A stretch of DNA of 64,000 nucleotides, from assembly GCA_032027125.1 (NCBI GenBank), contig JAVSMQ010000001.1, positions 353,727 through 417,726 on the forward strand, read 5' to 3'. Both the position numbers and the translations under genes were made by a program. Shown here piece after piece: positions 33,224 to 42,357 of this stretch. Numbering within the stretch: the first letter of the stretch is position 1; every line of letters begins with the position of its first letter. The notes beneath the pieces were generated by a model. The model saw only the letters and a program-made list of their open reading frames with translations. It had not been told where the DNA came from and made no database searches. Source of the DNA: JANJTB01 sp032027125 (GTDB lineage Bacteria > Bacteroidota > Ignavibacteria > Kapaibacteriales > UBA2268).

Positions 33224-34972
33224 ATGAAAGAATTAAAGAGACTATTTCCATATTTAATAAAATATAAACATAAATTACTTTTAGGATTTCTGTTTGTAAC
33301 CATATCGAATCTTTCATCTACTTATGTGCCGAGAATTGTCGGTGGTGCCATTGATACTATTAGCTCCGGTAAATTCACTATGCCGCTTTTGATGCAGGAT
33401 ATAGGTTCAATTTTGGTTCTTGTATTTTTCAGCGGTTTTTTTATGTTCTGGACACGCAGAACGATTATTGTCGCATCACGTGAAATTGAATATGATTTGC
33501 GTAATGATATGTTCGACTCAATTAAGGTTCAATCTTCATCATTCTACCATCGCAATCCAACCGGTAATCTGATGGCTTATGCAACCAATGACATACCGGC
33601 AGCCAGAGAGTTCTTGGGACCTGCAATAATGTATTCAGCCAATACAATTACAACCTTTACATTTGCATTGTATTTCATGTTAAGTCTTGACCCGTTAATA
33701 GCTCTTGTCGGATTGCTTCCATTGCCGATTGTTGCTTATGTGACTTATTTGATAGGCAAGAAAATTCATATTGCTTTCAAGGATGTTCAGTCTCAATTTG
33801 CCGATTTGACAACTCTTGCTCAGGAGTCAATTTCAGGTGTCAGGGTAATTAGAGCATACACAAGAGAAGCTTTTGAAAATTTGAGATTTGCACAAATAAG
33901 TAAAAAATATCTCCTGAAGAATCTGAAACTTGCGCGGCTTGATGCAATTATGATGCCTGTCCTGATGGTATTGGTCGGTTTATCGCAATTAGGAGTTCTT
34001 GCTTACGGCGGTTATAAAGTCATTGAAGGAAGGGCTACTTTGGGAGATTTGACTCAGTTTTTCATTTATCTGGAACTGTTGATTTGGCCCGTTGCTGCAA
34101 TTGGCTGGGTAACAAATCTTGTTCAGCGGGGCTCTGCTTCATCCTCCCGTCTCGGCAGTCTGATGGACCAGAAGCCTGAAATTATTGATGACGACATTAC
34201 CAATCATCAAAATAAAATTGAGAATGGACACATAGAATTTCTTAATGTTTCTTTAAGATACAGTCCTGCACTTCCTGATATTTTAAGTAATATTTCATTG
34301 AATATTAAGAGCGGCTCTACAATCGGAATTGTCGGTGGTATTGGCAGCGGCAAAACAAGTCTGGCAAATCTTCTGCCGAGATTATTCGAACCGACTGAAG
34401 GGCAAATTTATATTGACGGAAAAAACATTAATTCCTATCCTATTGAAAATCTTAGACTTGCTATCGGATTTGTTCCTCAGATTTCTTTTTTATTCTCGGA
34501 TACAATTGAAAACAATGTGAGATTTGGTTATCCTGATGCCACAATGGATGAGATTATCGAAGCATCAAGGAAGTGTAAATTACTCGAAGAAGTCGAAACA
34601 TTTAAAGACGGGTTTGATACAATGCTCGGAGAACGGGGTATCACACTTTCGGGCGGACAGAAGCAGAGAGTTGCAATTGCACGTGCATTATTGCGTAATC
34701 CAAAAGTTCTTGTATTAGATGACTCTTTGTCATCTGTAGATTCTCAAACCGAAGATTTTGTTCTGAATGAATTAAAATCGTTTATGAAGGATAGGACAAC
34801 TATTATTATTTCTCATAGACTGTCAACTCTCAAACATGCAGACAAAATCATAATGCTCGAAGCAGGAAGAATAATTGAGGAAGGGACTCATGATGAATTG
34901 ATTAAAATCGGAGGGCGTTATGCCGAGATATATAAATTACAGCAAATTGCAGCAGAGATTGCAGATTTATAG
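33224..34972 (+). CDS. ABC exporter, fused permease/ATPase (MsbA/MDR type)
   Basis: A half-transporter of 582 residues. Six membrane helices (about 17-290) are followed by a nucleotide-binding domain (about 335-575) with Walker A VGGIGSGKTS, Q-loop FVPQISFLFS, signature LSGGQKQR, Walker B VLVLDDSLSS and the H-loop ISHRLSTL. The Walker A has an unusual GGIGSGKT wording but all key residues. It probably works as a homodimer that exports lipids, drugs or peptides; a substrate is not visible. The stop is 4 bp from the convergent GT4 gene's stop. Confidence 0.93.
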   Translation: MKELKRLFPYLIKYKHKLLLGFLFVTISNLSSTYVPRIVGGAIDTISSGKFTMPLLMQDIGSILVLVFFSGFFMFWTRRTIIVASREIEYDLRNDMFDSIKVQSSSFYHRNPTGNLMAYATNDIPAAREFLGPAIMYSANTITTFTFALYFMLSLDPLIALVGLLPLPIVAYVTYLIGKKIHIAFKDVQSQFADLTTLAQESISGVRVIRAYTREAFENLRFAQISKKYLLKNLKLARLDAIMMPVLMVLVGLSQLGVLAYGGYKVIEGRATLGDLTQFFIYLELLIWPVAAIGWVTNLVQRGSASSSRLGSLMDQKPEIIDDDITNHQNKIENGHIEFLNVSLRYSPALPDILSNISLNIKSGSTIGIVGGIGSGKTSLANLLPRLFEPTEGQIYIDGKNINSYPIENLRLAIGFVPQISFLFSDTIENNVRFGYPDATMDEIIEASRKCKLLEEVETFKDGFDTMLGERGITLSGGQKQRVAIARALLRNPKVLVLDDSLSSVDSQTEDFVLNELKSFMKDRTTIIISHRLSTLKHADKIIMLEAGRIIEEGTHDELIKIGGRYAEIYKLQQIAAEIADL

Positions 34973-34976
34973 AATT

Positions 34977-36101
34977 TCAATTTTCAAATAAATTCAGATA
35001 TTCCTTACAGTTTTGATTCCAATCCCAATTAATCCGGACAAACTCTGATTTGATTAATCTGCTGTCAAGTGAATAGGAATAATTGTCAATAAATTCCGAA
35101 ATTCGGTCATTTAGCAAGTCCGGTGACTGATTTTCAAAATATATTTGACTTGTAAGATTTTCAATTTCCGGATAAGCCTTGACAATTTCTTCAGAGACAA
35201 TTATATCCAAACCGCAAGACAATGCTTCCTGCACAACCAATGGGAATCCCTCACCATAACTCGGCAAAATAAGCATATCACACGCATTATAAAGCTCTGC
35301 AATTTCTTTTCCCTGCAAACCTTTTAAAACCATTACATTATCCAATTTCCAGTCATCAGGATTAATCTGACCCCATCCTGCAAATACAAAATCGCAGCCG
35401 CTTAATTTTTCTGCTGCAATTCTGATTATTGGAAGTCCCTTTTTTTCTGTAAATCTACCTACAAAAAGAAATGTGAATCTTGTAAAATTAAATTTTTCAC
35501 GAATGGCTACACGTTCGTGTGCAGTACAAACTTTATAGATAGAATTATCTGTTCCGTTTGGAATGAAATGAAAATTATTACTTATTCCGACAATATTGCG
35601 AAAATATTCCATAACTCCATTGCTTATGAATACGGAAGCATAAGTATGGGTGAGAATATATTTTCCGATTGTTTTATTTATCAGAGATAAAATTGTTCTC
35701 AGAAAAGAAGATTTGTATGGAATAAATCCGATATGCTGAGTTAGAATGATTTTTTTCTTTTTAATTTTTGCAAAGATAAATGCCAGAAGATTTGATGCAT
35801 ACAGGAAATCATGAATATACAAAACATCGCATTTCTTTATATTTTTCCAAAGTTTTATGCAGCCAGAAATCCCGGGTAACGGATATGGAAAAGGCAGTAT
35901 TTTTTCGATAAAGTTATAAGATTTGAGCGGCTCAGTAAAAAAGTTTTCAAAATTATCGGGTGCATTATCGCAATCAGCAGCACACCATATTATATTTACT
36001 TTTCGTGTTTCAGATAATTTTTTGGCAATATTGAAAGCAACAATCTCAACTCCGCCGAGGTGAGCCGGATAGTAATGCGTAACTAAAAGCAGTTTTATCA
36101 T
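34977..36101 (-). CDS. glycosyltransferase family 4
   Basis: A 374-residue GT-B glycosyltransferase. The N-terminal THYYPAHLGGVEIVAFNIAKKL and C-terminal FVGRFTEKKGLP and LPSYGEGFPLVVQEALSCG (with the E-x7-E motif) are typical of GT4 sugar transferases acting on polysaccharide or lipid carriers. It overlaps the upstream GT2 gene by 4 bp, so they form an operon that adds sugars to a surface glycan or glycolipid. The donor and acceptor are unknown. Confidence 0.9.
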   Translation of the reverse strand: MIKLLLVTHYYPAHLGGVEIVAFNIAKKLSETRKVNIIWCAADCDNAPDNFENFFTEPLKSYNFIEKILPFPYPLPGISGCIKLWKNIKKCDVLYIHDFLYASNLLAFIFAKIKKKKIILTQHIGFIPYKSSFLRTILSLINKTIGKYILTHTYASVFISNGVMEYFRNIVGISNNFHFIPNGTDNSIYKVCTAHERVAIREKFNFTRFTFLFVGRFTEKKGLPIIRIAAEKLSGCDFVFAGWGQINPDDWKLDNVMVLKGLQGKEIAELYNACDMLILPSYGEGFPLVVQEALSCGLDIIVSEEIVKAYPEIENLTSQIYFENQSPDLLNDRISEFIDNYSYSLDSRLIKSEFVRINWDWNQNCKEYLNLFEN

Positions 36102-37306
36102 TTTCTGACTTGCAGTTTTAGATAACTATAGAAAAAAGAAGAAAAAATAATCTGGAATCCAAAAACGATAAAGGTAAACGAAAATATTGCTATACGCATA
36201 GTCACAGTAATTCCCCAATCAAAAAATACTCCTACTTTCCAGATATAAACCAAATAGCCCCCTCCTCCCAACCCGAGGAGTATTAGAGTGGCACCAATTT
36301 TTATTGATAATTCCAGAGATATTTTATCCAGTAGTTTCTCTATTCTCGAACTTTTCAGCATCAGCTTTTCGTGAACAGCAAATGTTTTGGTAAAGACAGC
36401 AAAAAATACTGCCTGAAAACCAATCAAAAACGCTCCGACCGCAAATATAATCGTGTGAATATCAAGTGTCTGTCTTGGGTTAGGCAGTGACCAGGCTGTT
36501 ACACTGAACCCTAAAAACATTAGTAGCAACCCGGGATATAAAAACAGCCATCTGGGTGAATACAGTAGAAGGAAACGTAAATGCCTCCAGCCGTCATTCC
36601 AAGTATTCAAATGAGATTTACCTTTTCTGCCGTCCGGATATAATTTTACAGGTACTTCGGTTATTTTTGTATTGTAGAGTGTAGCTTTAACAATCATTTC
36701 ACTTGCAAATTCCATCCCTGTTGTCTGTAAATCCAGACTATCAACAACATCTTTCCTAAAACCGCGTAATCCGCAATGGAAATCGCCGATTTTACTTTTG
36801 AAAAAGAATTTACCGATAAATGTAAGTATAGGATTACCCAGATATTTGTGAAGGAATGGCATTGCCTTGACAGAAATTTTTTCCATAAATCTGTTGCCGA
36901 TTACAAAATCATTTCCGCTTCTAAGTTTTTCAACAAATGGCATTAAACAGAGAAAATCATAACTGTCGTCAGAGTCTGCCATAATAATAAACTTTCCTCT
37001 TGCTGCACTGATACCTCCAAGCAAGGCTGCACCGTAACCTTTTTCGTTTGTACAAATAACCCTTGCACCGGCTTTGTTCGCAAGTTCTTTAGACCTATCC
37101 GTACTGCCGTTATCGGCAACAATTACTTCACCGGAAATATTATTTTCAAACATAAATGTTCTGGCTTTCCAAACACATAAATGTACTGTCTCTTCTTCAT
37201 TTAGGCACGGCATAACAACCGAAAGCTCGATGTCCTTTAAGTTATCGAGTAATACGTCTGAGGTCAGACTATCGGGCAATATTTCTTCTTTTGTAATTTT
37301 TAGCAA
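36098..37306 (-). CDS. membrane-anchored glycosyltransferase family 2
   Basis: A 402-residue GT-A enzyme. The N-terminal catalytic domain has SVVMPCLNEEETVHLCV, VADNGSTDRSKELA and the DxD-type metal site MADSDDSYDF. Four hydrophobic segments follow after about residue 255 (FLLLYSPRWLFLYPG, TIIFAVGAFLIGF, GATLILLGLGGGG, IAIFSFTFIVFG). This layout fits polyprenyl-phosphate sugar transferases such as dolichol-P-glucose/mannose-type synthases. It lies between a T9SS cargo gene (4 bp upstream) and the GT4 gene (4 bp overlap). It may supply a lipid-linked sugar for envelope glycans; that is inference. Confidence 0.88.
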   Translation of the reverse strand: MLKITKEEILPDSLTSDVLLDNLKDIELSVVMPCLNEEETVHLCVWKARTFMFENNISGEVIVADNGSTDRSKELANKAGARVICTNEKGYGAALLGGISAARGKFIIMADSDDSYDFLCLMPFVEKLRSGNDFVIGNRFMEKISVKAMPFLHKYLGNPILTFIGKFFFKSKIGDFHCGLRGFRKDVVDSLDLQTTGMEFASEMIVKATLYNTKITEVPVKLYPDGRKGKSHLNTWNDGWRHLRFLLLYSPRWLFLYPGLLLMFLGFSVTAWSLPNPRQTLDIHTIIFAVGAFLIGFQAVFFAVFTKTFAVHEKLMLKSSRIEKLLDKISLELSIKIGATLILLGLGGGGYLVYIWKVGVFFDWGITVTMRIAIFSFTFIVFGFQIIFSSFFYSYLKLQVRK

Positions 37307-37310
37307 TGTT

Positions 37311-38336
37311 TTACTTTGTAATTATAAAAGATGCTGTCCTTACTTCAGAACCTGTTTCAACAAAACAAACATAATACCCTGACTGAATAGAGTCAGGTTG
37401 AAAATTCAACCGGTGTTCACCTTTTTTTAAAAGTCCTTCGTGAATGACCTTAATATCATTGCCTGCCAAATCTCTTAATACGACTTTTACTTCGGTTGCA
37501 GACTGCAGTCTAAAATAGACTTCGCTTTTTTCTTTGACCGGGTTCGGATGAATTCTGACATAATCAGGCTCTTGTAATTCATTGGATGTTGGTCTGCCTT
37601 TTAGAATTACACCATTGTTTTTATCCAATCTGTCACGAACGATTCCTGCCGACTCATGGTAAGGGTAATCAAGAATCAGCATGCTGTCTAAACTGCTATC
37701 TTCTGAAAAATAGTAGCTCTCTCCAATCTCAGTGATTGATTTATTATAAATTCTAATATTTTTTAACTCACCCGAGAACATCCCGCCATATTTTTCCTGC
37801 TCAAGTATTACATTACTCCTGCCGCCGATAAGCAATGGTTCTTTATCAAAATAAAGTGAAAATCCGGTAGGATTAGAATTTTGCAAAATAGTGTCAATAT
37901 ACAACCTTACGTCGTTGCTATCTGCGGATGCTGTCACCTTATACCAGACATCTTTCTCGATTGTTCCTTTTTTTGTATAGGCAAAAACCTGATTACGCGA
38001 CAGATTGCTGACAGTAGCCAGTAAATTATTTCCTTCTTCATTATAATATACGGCTATGCCTTCATTGAAATGCTGCATCGGATTTTTTTTAAATATCATA
38101 AACTGACGGGTTTTGTTATTCCCTGATTTCAGAGATAGACCTTCAATTAATTTGAACTCAAAACTGATTGTCATTGAAGGTGTGTTCAGGCTTTCATTAT
38201 CCGGTACAACTATTAAATCGTCAATGCCGTCAAACAGGAATGTTTCCCGAAATTCACCGGCTTCATTTCCGGCAAAGGTTAAAGAAACTATAAATAGTAA
38301 AATAAGAATCTTTATAATAATTTTGTTTTTCATCAT
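37311..38336 (-). CDS. LamG-like secreted protein with T9SS type A sorting domain
   Basis: A 341-residue protein with a signal peptide (1-22, ending LTFAG). A concanavalin/LamG-like jelly-roll runs from about 30 to 210 (LFDGIDDLIVVPDNESL at its start, IGGRSNVILEQE, GMFSGELKNIRIYNKSI at its end), which usually binds sugars or other surface ligands. The C-terminal 80 residues are a T9SS sorting domain: RIHPNPVKEKSEVYF, VLRDLAGNDIKVIH, SIQSGYYVCFVET, ending FIITK. It is the first gene of a minus-strand operon with a GT2 and a GT4 gene, so the cargo and its surface modification may be linked (inference). Confidence 0.88.
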   Translation of the reverse strand: MMKNKIIIKILILLFIVSLTFAGNEAGEFRETFLFDGIDDLIVVPDNESLNTPSMTISFEFKLIEGLSLKSGNNKTRQFMIFKKNPMQHFNEGIAVYYNEEGNNLLATVSNLSRNQVFAYTKKGTIEKDVWYKVTASADSNDVRLYIDTILQNSNPTGFSLYFDKEPLLIGGRSNVILEQEKYGGMFSGELKNIRIYNKSITEIGESYYFSEDSSLDSMLILDYPYHESAGIVRDRLDKNNGVILKGRPTSNELQEPDYVRIHPNPVKEKSEVYFRLQSATEVKVVLRDLAGNDIKVIHEGLLKKGEHRLNFQPDSIQSGYYVCFVETGSEVRTASFIITK

Positions 38337-38484
38337 TCAAAAAAAAGTTAATCAAACATAATCGCTTTAAAGACAATACAAATTTAAATAAATTTTATTA
38401 TAAATCCTTGTAATATAAATACTTGTTTTATACTCATTTCTGATTTGCATATCTAAGTGAATGAAAACATTAAATTTACACAGT

Positions 38485-40065
38485 TTATATTTCCAGAAAT
38501 ATATGCTTTGCTTTACTGTCATCATTTAAATCAAGTAGCTGTGTGATTAAATTTTCTGACTGTGACAAAAAGAAAAGCGGGCTGATTACCCGTTCCTGTA
38601 AAGTATCCAATGGAAAAATTGCATTGCTTAAAGTTCTGAACTTTTGCAAAGTATCTTCGTTTAAACGCTTTGCCGAAGATAAGGTTTTTTTGTCTAATTG
38701 GTCAATTTGCTCTGTAATTTTCACATAAGCGCCCATTACAGTTCTCTCAAGCTGATTATCAACATTGATGAGATAATCTTCTAAGCTTTTAAATTGATTT
38801 GCAAGATTCATTCTAAATTCTCCGAATATTTTGTCGTGCTCCTCATTCAGAAATGTAACAGCGATTTCCTTTTCAATTTCTTGATAATGTTTCCAAAAAT
38901 ACTCGGGCGGCTTATCAATTTTTGAAAGATACCTTGAATTTTTTTTATCTATTAATGTTACAGATGTTCTCATCATTAGCGAAGGTTTTGTAATGCCGAA
39001 ATCCTGATAAAGATAATCTATTTGGCTGTGGTATGCAATTTCGCCCGGTCCCCCGATATAAACCGCTGTCGGAATCGCAAAATCCTGAAAAATCGGTCTT
39101 AATAGTACTTTGGGTGAAAAATTCTCGGGATTTGATTCAATTAACCTATCCATTTTGAAATGCGAGAATTTTTTATCATTGACAACAAATTCTCCTGATT
39201 GTTTATCAATTTTGTATCTGTATCCTTCAGAATGATAAAACAAATTAAATTCGCTGACCTGAGCCTGAATGTGATATCCTGATTCTACGAGTTCAGCGTT
39301 CTTCTTTTCAACAGACCTGTAAGTTCTGCCGAGATTGGTTATTTCATCACGGACAATGTCTTTGAAAATTCCGGTTTTGACTAATTTCTCTGCAGACAGA
39401 AAAAGTACACCTGTATCACCAATAATTTTTTGGAGCAGGATTGTAAATGCCTCAGACCAAGAATTATCATTTTTGTAAGCCTTGTCAATAATTTCGCAAA
39501 TTTGCGTGCAAAACTGATATTTCGAGAACATCAACCCTGCGGTTTCAATGACTGAGAATGCTGAATCATCTATCAAAGTATCTGCAACTGTTTTGTGTTC
39601 ATGATATGGTAATCGAAACTCAATTGCATTGTAATTCGAATCAAACAGACAGGTTTTTGAAGCTTCATCCAAATCATTATCATTATCTTCAATCCAGAAA
39701 ATCGGCACAAAATCATAATCAGGATTTTTTTGTTTTAACTCCTTAGCAATCCTTACTGTATCAAGTGCTTTCAGCAGTGTATAAATACTGCCTCCGAGAA
39801 ATCCCGCCTGCTGTCCGGAAACTACAGCAAGAGTTTGTTTCTGCTCCAAAAGTGAAATATTACCAAGCTGAGTTTCATTAAGTTCCAATTTTGCAGCTGT
39901 CTGTCTGATTGAATCTGCAAGCACCACGCGGTTAAAATTGTGCGAAAGAATCTCTTCGATTTTTGATGATACAGAATCAATACAATATGGCTGTACATTT
40001 TTCATGAAATCCTGAAACAGTTTTGTTGAACCCGGCATTTCATTTAATGGAATAGATTTATACAT
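38485..40065 (-). CDS. bshC: bacillithiol synthase BshC (cysteine-adding enzyme)
   Basis: BshC adds cysteine to glucosaminyl-malate in the last step of bacillithiol synthesis, a low-molecular-weight thiol in Bacillota and many Bacteroidota. Family segments include VVSGQQAGFLGGSIYTLLK, FVPIFWIEDNDNDLDEA and YIGGPGEIAYHSQIDYLY; a coiled-coil C-terminal region follows (ITEQIDQLDKKTL onwards). I use ATG 40065, which gives 526 residues and the family-like N-terminus MYKSIPLNEMPGSTK; the frame extends to 40107 but the extension has no family match. The BshA and BshB genes are not in the window. Confidence 0.93.
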   Translation of the reverse strand: MYKSIPLNEMPGSTKLFQDFMKNVQPYCIDSVSSKIEEILSHNFNRVVLADSIRQTAAKLELNETQLGNISLLEQKQTLAVVSGQQAGFLGGSIYTLLKALDTVRIAKELKQKNPDYDFVPIFWIEDNDNDLDEASKTCLFDSNYNAIEFRLPYHEHKTVADTLIDDSAFSVIETAGLMFSKYQFCTQICEIIDKAYKNDNSWSEAFTILLQKIIGDTGVLFLSAEKLVKTGIFKDIVRDEITNLGRTYRSVEKKNAELVESGYHIQAQVSEFNLFYHSEGYRYKIDKQSGEFVVNDKKFSHFKMDRLIESNPENFSPKVLLRPIFQDFAIPTAVYIGGPGEIAYHSQIDYLYQDFGITKPSLMMRTSVTLIDKKNSRYLSKIDKPPEYFWKHYQEIEKEIAVTFLNEEHDKIFGEFRMNLANQFKSLEDYLINVDNQLERTVMGAYVKITEQIDQLDKKTLSSAKRLNEDTLQKFRTLSNAIFPLDTLQERVISPLFFLSQSENLITQLLDLNDDSKAKHIFLEI

Positions 40066-40446
40066 TTTTAAGAGTTTATTAAAGTTTATCGAAATAAATA
40101 TTTTCAATTTTATATTAACGATTCAAAAGTTATTTAGTACGACTGAATAATTTAATAGAATTTATAATGAAATTAATATTCTATCTTTCCATAATAAATA
40201 TTGATTAGAATTAAGATACCGAAATAATCAACGATTGGTATGTAAAAAAGCAGTTAAAGTAAAATCAAACACCATTTTTCCTAACTTGAATTAGTTTTCA
40301 GCAGATTTGTTTGTGTTTATTAAGAAGTATTTCTTCCTTATTAACCATTGTTCTTTATTTATCTAAGATTGGTTTTACATTATTGATGTTTTGTTCAGGG
40401 TTATTACAGCTTTGATTGTTCTTATTAATCATTTAATTTGAATCAA
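40066..40446. other. intergenic region upstream of bshC
   Basis: About 380 bp of AT-rich sequence between bshC and the minisatellite. No gene, hairpin or clear promoter motif was recognised. Confidence 0.4.
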
Positions 40447-40845
40447 AGACCTAATAATGTCAGCGAAATACTTAATAATGTCAGAGAAAGACCCAATAAC
40501 ATGAGTGAAAGACCCAATAACATGAGTGAAAGACCCAATAACATGAGTGAAAGACCCAATAACATGAGCGGAAGACCCAATAACATGAGCGGAAGACCCA
40601 ATAACATGAGCGGAAGACCCAATAACATGAGCGGAAGACCCAATAACATGAGCGGAAGACCTAATAATGTCAGCGGAAGACCCAATAACATAAGCGGAAG
40701 ACACAATAACATCACTGGAAGACCCAATAACATAAGCGGAAGACCCAATAACATGAGCGGAAGACCCAATAACATGCGCGGAAGACCCAATAACATAAGC
40801 GGAAGACCCAATAATTTCAGACGAAGACCTCAAATTTTAATGCAA
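40447..40845. repeat. 21-bp minisatellite, first unit type
   Basis: Eighteen head-to-tail 21-bp units of the form AGACCCAATAACATGAGCGG plus A, and one degenerate transition unit (40825-40845). Left units are more variable (ATACTTAATAATGTCAGAGA); the middle ones are identical. Because 21 is a multiple of three, several frames on both strands stay open (for example RPNNMSG repeats), but none has a ribosome binding site or plausible protein composition. I treat it as a non-coding variable-number tandem repeat. Confidence 0.9.
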
Positions 40846-41139
40846 AGAGTCATTGAAGTGAGCGGAAGAGTCATTGAAGTGAACGGAAATGTCATTGAAG
40901 TGAACGGAAATGTCATTGAAGTGAACGGAAGTGTCATTGAAGTAAGCGGAAGTGTCATTGAAGTAAGCGGAAGTGTCATTGAAGTCAACGGAAGAGTCAT
41001 TGAAGTCAACGGAAGAGTCATTGAAGTCAACGGAAGAGTCATTGAAGTAAGCGGAAGTGTCATTGAAGTCAACGGAAGAGTCATTGAAGTCAACGGAAGA
41101 GTCATTGAAGTAAGCGGAAGTGTCATTGAAGTGATTTCA
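40846..41139. repeat. 21-bp minisatellite, second unit type
   Basis: Fourteen 21-bp units of the form GTCATTGAAGTGAACGGAAG plus A, in the same phase as the first array and sharing its CGGAAGA corner. The last unit runs straight into GATTTCATTAATTAACAG and a TTCGCTTCGCTC arm, which is the spacer and right arm of the REP-like repeat seen at 11062 and 20799. The unit itself resembles the left arm of that repeat, GTCACTCTGAAGCGGAGCGA. Confidence 0.9.
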
Positions 41140-41180
41140 TTAATTAACAGTCATGGATGTTTCGCTTCGCTCAACATGAC
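41133..41180. repeat. right half of a REP-like repeat fused to the minisatellite
   Basis: GATTTCATTAATTAACAG followed by TCATGGATG and TTCGCTTCGCTCAACATGAC corresponds, with a few changes, to the spacer and right arm of the palindrome at 20799-20881. Its left arm is replaced by the tandem array. Confidence 0.75.
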
Positions 41181-41256
41181 CTACTTACAGGCTTTGTATA
41201 ATAAGATTTTTATTACATTTTTTCATATCATGAATTTATACAATGATATTCATTGA

Positions 41257-42174
41257 TTAATCCTTTTGGTAAGCCATGGTTTTGAGCAGATGAACCAATC
41301 TGAATGCTTCGGATATACCATGAAGAGATTCCGAGTAACCAACGAATAAATATCCTCCTTTGTTAAGGACTTTATAAAGCCCGGAAATCACTTTTTTCTT
41401 TGAAGGGACATCAAAATAAATTAAAACATTTGAACAAAATATTACATCACAGGGCGGAATAGACTGAACTGCTTTGGAATCATACAAATTTATAGTCCTG
41501 AACTCGACCATATTTTTAACTTCATTTTTCAGATAATATTTATTACTATCTTTAACAAAGTATTTGCTGAACCAGCTATCCGGCATGTTCCTAACAGCAT
41601 ATTCCTTGTAAATTCCTCTTCTTGCCAATTCTAACACAGCATTATTTATATCGGTACCGATTATTTTGAAATCAACATCAGGATAAAGAGGTTTCAACTT
41701 TTCTAAAACAATAATAGCTAAAGTATAAGCTTCTTCACCGGTTGATGTGGCAGCACTCCAGATTCTGATAGTCGGATTCGGCAAATGCGATTTCATTTTG
41801 ATAAGCTGCGGTATGATTGTATTTTCGAGTGCTTCAAATTGCTGCGGAACTCTATAGAAAAAAGTCTCGTTGATAGTTATGGCTTCAAACAGTGCATCAA
41901 GTTCTTTTCTTCCATACATAGTTTGAAGAAAATAAATATACTGGCTAAAACTTACCATATTATTGGCTTTTATTCTTTTTGATACTCTGCTCTCTAAGAG
42001 GTATTTTTTATTTTCAGTAAAATAAATACCGCTGAGATTATATATCAGATCTCTCATTTTGTCAAATTCATCCTTAGACATTTCATTACCAGTAACAGAT
42101 AACGCCTTAGAACCTGATGAAATTCCATTCTCTTCTTTTTTATTCAATTCAAAATTTAATGTTTTATCAGCCAT
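41257..42174 (-). CDS. cheR: CheR-type protein-glutamate methyltransferase
   Basis: A 305-residue SAM-dependent methyltransferase that methylates glutamates of chemoreceptors. The N-terminal helical CheR domain (about 40-90, LLESRVSKRIKANNM) precedes the SAM-binding fold: WSAATSTGEEAYTLAI, KIIGTDINNAVLELARRGIY and the DVIFCSNVLIYFD motif. The first 30 residues are a polar extension. No receptor, CheA, CheW, CheB or flagellar gene lies nearby; the only signalling gene is the sigma-54 response regulator 183 bp upstream on the same strand. Its target may be a receptor encoded elsewhere. Confidence 0.9.
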   Translation of the reverse strand: MADKTLNFELNKKEENGISSGSKALSVTGNEMSKDEFDKMRDLIYNLSGIYFTENKKYLLESRVSKRIKANNMVSFSQYIYFLQTMYGRKELDALFEAITINETFFYRVPQQFEALENTIIPQLIKMKSHLPNPTIRIWSAATSTGEEAYTLAIIVLEKLKPLYPDVDFKIIGTDINNAVLELARRGIYKEYAVRNMPDSWFSKYFVKDSNKYYLKNEVKNMVEFRTINLYDSKAVQSIPPCDVIFCSNVLIYFDVPSKKKVISGLYKVLNKGGYLFVGYSESLHGISEAFRLVHLLKTMAYQKD

Positions 42175-42357
42175 TCAATTCTTAAATTTTACAATTTTGA
42201 AAACATATTTATTATTAGAAACAATTTGAAAATCAGCAAACAAGACTTTCAATCAAAGACAGATGCATGAATATATCATAAGAACAAATATCAGTTTATT
42301 GAAAATGATGTTTATTTATGTACATAACATCAAGAAATGTAAACTGATAAGTAATAT

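Noticed and set aside
40447..41139. CRISPR array
   Set aside because: The units follow each other without unique spacers and there are no cas genes.
40438..41256. Long open frame over the minisatellite (272 codons, RPNNMSG and RVIEVNG repeats)
   Set aside because: Several frames on both strands are equally open because the 21-bp unit contains no stop; there is no ribosome binding site, and the start is a TTG. Treated as non-coding repeat.
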